64,000 nucleotides of DNA from Mycolicibacterium vinylchloridicum. Lineage in GTDB: Bacteria > Actinomycetota > Actinomycetes > Mycobacteriales > Mycobacteriaceae. Of this stretch, positions 60,587 to 64,000 are shown piece by piece (the first letter of the stretch is position 1; the number at the start of each line of letters is the position of its first letter). Both the position numbers and the translations under genes were made by a program. The DNA is taken from NCBI RefSeq assembly GCF_013404075.1, contig NZ_JACBJQ010000012.1, forward strand, positions 88,772-152,771, in the 5' to 3' direction. The notes beneath the pieces were generated by a model. That model did not search any database. It was given only the letters and a program-made list of their open reading frames with translations, and was not told the origin of the DNA.

Positions 60587-60599
60587 ACGTCTGACTCGA

Positions 60600-63500
60600 T
60601 TACAGGTTGCTGGCGTCGCCGCCGTCGACGTCGATCGCCCACATGCCGCCGGTGGTAAGCACATATGTGGTATCCCCGATCCCGACGATTGGGTTGGGCA
60701 GGAACGACAGTCCGGGGAATGCGTTGACGGCCGGCGTGGGATCCTCGGGCGTCATCGCTAACAGGTAGGTCTGGTAGCCGGAGTCAGCATCGCCCGCCAC
60801 CATCACGAGATAGGTGGTGCCGCCGACGGTGGTCACCGACGTATCGCCGCCCGGCAACGCGTCGTCGCCGACTTGGACGACGCCTGTGGGGGTCAATGCC
60901 ATGAGATGGGCATTGCCGTTGGTATACGAGTTTTCAGCGTATTCCACCATTTCGACTACCACGACATATGTGGTGTCACCGACGACGAAGACCGAGTCGT
61001 CCATCGGCTCGCCGGGCCACCAACCGACTTCACCAGGGATCGGATCGGAAGGACCGATCACCCCAGCAGGTCCCAATGCCGTGAAGTAGCTCTTGACGGT
61101 GTCGTACCCGCCGGTCTGTGTCACCAGGTAGGTGCTTTCGCCGACGACGATCAGTGGGAATGTGTGGCCATTGATGTCATCCGCACGGCCGGGGATGACG
61201 ACAGCTGTCGGTGTCACCCCGTCTGGACCCAGCGCCGTCAGGTGGGTCTGGTAACCAGTGTCGTCGTCGCCGGTCTGTGTCACCAGATAGGTAGTGTCAC
61301 CAACGGCGATCAGCCGAAAATCGTTGGCGGAGTTCACCCGACCGGGGATGGGACTACTCGCCGGTATGACCCCGTCGGGACTCAGTCCCGTCAGGTGGGT
61401 CTGGTAACCAGTGTCGTGATCGCCGGTCTGTGTCACCAGATAGGTGGTGTCGCCGACGGTGATCACCGGGAAATCAGTGTCGGAGGCAACCCGGCCCGGG
61501 ATGGGATCACCAGCCGGAGTAACGCCGTCCGGCGTGACCGCCATCAGGTAGGTCCGGTAGCCGGTCGGGGGATCGTGTTCCTCCATCACCAGGTACGTGG
61601 TGTCTCCGATGACGATCGGATCACTGCTCGGGTATCCGGGAATCGGGTCAGGACCGGGGGTGAGGCCGCCGGGCTCGATCGCTGACAGCAAGGTCCGGGT
61701 GTAGGCGTAGGTCCAATCGGCGACGTAGTAGTACGCCACCCTCGTCGTCAGGTAAGTGGTGTCGCCGACCACGACAACGGGGTCGAAGGCCACGAAACCG
61801 AGGACGCCCGCGCCTACCGTCGCCAGGCCGTCCTCCCCCAATGCGGTCAGATAGCTCTGATATCCGACCGAGGAATTCCAGGTTTCGGTTATCACGTAGG
61901 TGGTGTCACCGAGGACGATCGGATGACCATTTGCGGACAGATGTCCCGGAATCGGTTCGCCGACCAGCGTTATGCCGCCAAGTGTCGGTGTCAAAGTCGT
62001 CGACCACGTCTGCCAAGTTGCACTGTCGCTGTCGCCCGTGTTCGACAGCAAGTACGTGGTGCCGCCGACGGTGACCGGATCGCCGCTGAGCACACCGGGA
62101 ATGGATCCCACGGGTATCGCCCCGGTGGGTGTCAACGCCAATACGTGGGTCACGATGCGTGAATACGGGGTCATCAGGAGGTAGGTGGCATCGTCGACCA
62201 CGATCGGATCGCGTTCTACCGCACCAGAAATCGACATCGCCGGCGTCGCTCCGTCGGGACCCAGCGCCATGACGTGGGTCTCGTAGCCGGATTGGTAATC
62301 GCCTGTCTGCGTTATCAGGTAGGTGGTTTCGCCGATCACGATCGGATCACGTTCTACCGCACCAGAAATCGACATCGCCGGCGTCACGCCGCCAGGCCCC
62401 AGTGCCGCGACGTGGGTCTCGTAGCCGGATTCGTAATCGCCTGTCTCCGTCACAATGTAGGCCGTTTCGCCGACAATGATCGGGTCACGATAACCACGGC
62501 CTGGCACGGGCACGGCGTACGACGTCACCCCGTCGGGACTCAGGGCTGCGATGTGGGTCTCGTAGCCGGTTTCGTAATCACCGCTGACTGTCAGCAGATA
62601 GGTGGTATCACCAACTGTGATTGGCTGTTTGGTCAGCGACCCGGAAATGGATGTCGTCTGCAGGGAGCCGTCGGTCCCCAGCGCCGTCAGATATGTCGTC
62701 TGACTCTTGGTGTTCGTTGTGATGAGGTACGTAACCTCGCCGGCGACAATAAACGCGGGTAACGAGCTATCGCCCAGAGCTTGCAGATCAAGTCCCGGTA
62801 TCGGGCCCCCGACCGGTGTCAGTCCTTCGGGTCGGATCTCCGAAATGCGGGTCACGTAGCCGGCATCCCAATCGCCGGTGGCCGTCATCAGATAGGTGGT
62901 CTCGCCAATGGTCAACGTCTGGTACACCATGCCCACGGACTGGTTGCCCGCCGGGGTGCCGTAGGTGCCGTCGGCATGGACGATGGCCGCGATGTAGGAG
63001 AACGATTGCTCGTCGGGCGTACCCCAAATGTTCCCGGTGTAGCCGAACACATAAGCGTCGCCGGTGCGGGAATCGACGAACGACCATATCGGCGTCGTCC
63101 CGGCCGGCAGCGCGAACTCGGCACGGTCGGCGCCCCCGATGTGTTCATCCACGACGATCGGGGCCGTACTGGCCGTACCGTCGGTGACCGTGACGGCGAA
63201 CGTAAGCTTCACTGCAGCAGCCGAATTCGGATCGAAGTAGCCGGCGAGGACTCGGGTGCGCGGATTCGGAGTGAACGTCCACGCCCCGGTGGTCTCGTCC
63301 AGCTCGAACGCGCCCAATGCGGGTTCCGGTGCAGTGGTCACGTGGTAGGTCACCGGCTTGTCGTGGGTGACGTTGAAATGCCCACTGATTTGGCCGGTAT
63401 CGGGGTCAGTTGCGTCGATCGTGTAGGGGTGCTGCTGGTCGACGACGGGCGGCGGCGCCACGTAGTTGACGGTGATGGTGGCGGTGCCCACCGCGGTGCC

Positions 63501-64000
63501 ACCCTCACCGTCGGTGACGATGTAGCTGAAAGTATCAGTCCCGTAATAGTTTTCAGCCGGTGTGTAGGTGAACGATCCGTTGGTGTTGAGCGTGAGGCCG
63601 CCGTGGCTGGGTGCAGTGTCTACGGCGGCAGTCAGGGTGTCACCGTCGGGGTCGGTGTCGTTGGTCAGCACATTGCCGGTCAGTTGTGTGTTCTCGTTCG
63701 TCGTGAAGCTGTCGTCGACGGCATTGGGGGCGTGGTTGGGTTGGGGCACGACCGGCACCGTCGCGCGGTGGATCGTCGCGGCCAAGGGTCCGCCGACGAC
63801 CGGAATCATCCCGACGACATCGATGACCATGTCACCGATCTCATCGCGCATATCAGCGGCATCGCCACGCAGCGCCGCGAGGGTGAAGTCGAGGAAATCC
63901 GACGCCAGGCTCATGGCATTGATGGCGGTCCCCACCCCCGGAACCCACCCGACCGACATGTTGATGTCGGCGATGGACCGTTCCCTGGCGAGTTCTGCAC
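60600..64000 (-). CDS. Giant surface/secreted protein with cadherin-like domains and about 16 propeller-like repeats (N-terminus outside window)
   Basis: The frame is open to the window edge; ATG at 63959 is internal and not the likely start because upstream codons continue sensibly (ARERSIADIN). Visible part about 1130 residues. A helical/hydrophobic stretch with SVGWVPGVGTAINAMS is followed by a cadherin/Big_9-like domain (NAVDDSFTTNENTQLTGNVL and YYGTDTFSYIVTDGEGGT) and a second VCBS-like domain (DATDPDTGQISGHFNV, WTFTPNPRTRV). From about residue 330 to the end are about 16 repeats of 43-54 residues, each starting VGDTTYLVT and ending PIPGR. No LPXTG or membrane anchor is seen at the C-terminus. 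The function is unknown. Confidence 0.7.
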   Translation of the reverse strand, partial: AELARERSIADINMSVGWVPGVGTAINAMSLASDFLDFTLAALRGDAADMRDEIGDMVIDVVGMIPVVGGPLAATIHRATVPVVPQPNHAPNAVDDSFTTNENTQLTGNVLTNDTDPDGDTLTAAVDTAPSHGGLTLNTNGSFTYTPAENYYGTDTFSYIVTDGEGGTAVGTATITVNYVAPPPVVDQQHPYTIDATDPDTGQISGHFNVTHDKPVTYHVTTAPEPALGAFELDETTGAWTFTPNPRTRVLAGYFDPNSAAAVKLTFAVTVTDGTASTAPIVVDEHIGGADRAEFALPAGTTPIWSFVDSRTGDAYVFGYTGNIWGTPDEQSFSYIAAIVHADGTYGTPAGNQSVGMVYQTLTIGETTYLMTATGDWDAGYVTRISEIRPEGLTPVGGPIPGLDLQALGDSSLPAFIVAGEVTYLITTNTKSQTTYLTALGTDGSLQTTSISGSLTKQPITVGDTTYLLTVSGDYETGYETHIAALSPDGVTSYAVPVPGRGYRDPIIVGETAYIVTETGDYESGYETHVAALGPGGVTPAMSISGAVERDPIVIGETTYLITQTGDYQSGYETHVMALGPDGATPAMSISGAVERDPIVVDDATYLLMTPYSRIVTHVLALTPTGAIPVGSIPGVLSGDPVTVGGTTYLLSNTGDSDSATWQTWSTTLTPTLGGITLVGEPIPGHLSANGHPIVLGDTTYVITETWNSSVGYQSYLTALGEDGLATVGAGVLGFVAFDPVVVVGDTTYLTTRVAYYYVADWTYAYTRTLLSAIEPGGLTPGPDPIPGYPSSDPIVIGDTTYLVMEEHDPPTGYRTYLMAVTPDGVTPAGDPIPGRVASDTDFPVITVGDTTYLVTQTGDHDTGYQTHLTGLSPDGVIPASSPIPGRVNSANDFRLIAVGDTTYLVTQTGDDDTGYQTHLTALGPDGVTPTAVVIPGRADDINGHTFPLIVVGESTYLVTQTGGYDTVKSYFTALGPAGVIGPSDPIPGEVGWWPGEPMDDSVFVVGDTTYVVVVEMVEYAENSYTNGNAHLMALTPTGVVQVGDDALPGGDTSVTTVGGTTYLVMVAGDADSGYQTYLLAMTPEDPTPAVNAFPGLSFLPNPIVGIGDTTYVLTTGGMWAIDVDGGDASNL
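60620..62915 (-). repeat. About 16 tandem protein repeats of 43-54 residues (candidate beta-propeller blades)
   Basis: Consensus: V-V-G-[DE]-T-T-Y-L-[VI]-T, then TGDxxTGYxTHL, then ALGPDGVTP, then PIPGR. Each unit would give four beta-strands. The best-conserved neighbouring units (around 61200-61500 and 62200-62600) are also very similar at DNA level, which suggests recent unequal exchange. Units at the ends are more diverged. Confidence 0.6.

Noticed and set aside
60620..62915. Regular DNA repeats that could suggest a CRISPR array
   Set aside because: The repeats are in one coding frame, 130-160 bp long, diverged, and encode a protein repeat; there are no short identical repeats with unique spacers and no cas genes.

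Overview
The window is high-GC DNA from a mycobacterium, most likely a rapid-growing or environmental species. Gene order follows the Mycobacterium tuberculosis segment Rv0165c to Rv0205: mce1R, fadD5, yrbE1AB, mce1A-F and mam1A-D, then lprO, a pirin gene, sigG, the monoacylglycerol lipase gene, Rv0184/0185, ilvD, ricR, Rv0191, an L,D-transpeptidase, zmp1, omamA/omamB, Rv0201c, mmpL11, the Rv0203 hemophore, Rv0204c and Rv0205. Gene names rest on this recalled synteny plus motifs read from the sequence; no database was searched. No tRNA, rRNA, insertion sequence, prophage or CRISPR array was seen.

Layout. 1-4.0 kb: the end of a NarL-type sensor kinase, a thioesterase, an LtrA-family membrane protein with a 36-residue small ORF before it, a TetR regulator and an SRPBCC protein. 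4.0-19.2 kb: the complete mce1 lipid-import locus, with tightly overlapped genes. 19.2-31.7 kb: DUF1275 protein, SDR, LprO-like protein, GlsB-like protein, sugar dehydrogenase lipoprotein, pirin/MarR pair, a hemophore-like protein, a ferritin-like-fold protein, SigG, monoacylglycerol lipase with a hydrolase-like lipoprotein, the DUF2786 and metallohydrolase pair, and a flavin oxidoreductase. 31.7-37.1 kb: a molybdopterin oxidoreductase, then an IclR regulator divergent from an FAD oxidase and a phloroglucinol-hydrolase-like protein. 37-50.5 kb: a PE-PPE-like secreted protein, ilvD, a copper-type DUF305-ricR operon, MFS, Ldt, esterase, MFS, nitroreductase, zmp1 and omamAB. 50.5-60.5 kb: CoA-binding protein, Rv0201c, mmpL11, two further hemophore-like genes, a PrrAB-like two-component system, DUF3054, a LPG-synthase-like membrane protein and an AI-2E-family protein. 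60.6-64 kb: the C-terminal part of a giant surface protein with about 16 repeats that look like beta-propeller blades.

Themes. Envelope lipid traffic dominates: Mce1 with Mam1 and the orphan OmamA/OmamB, MmpL11, the lipases and the L,D-transpeptidase. Heme and metal handling is the second theme: three hemophore-like proteins, MmpL11, the RicR operon. Many genes look leaderless, with a TANNNT -10 hexamer 6-7 nt before the start codon, and these hexamers fix several start sites. Least explained by known biology are the IclR/FAD-oxidase/PhlG-like cassette with two abutting 17-bp palindromes, two leader peptides that overlap the next gene by four bases, the hemophore-like gene joined to a two-component system, a 29-nt perfect hairpin before the Rv0203-like gene, and the repeat protein.
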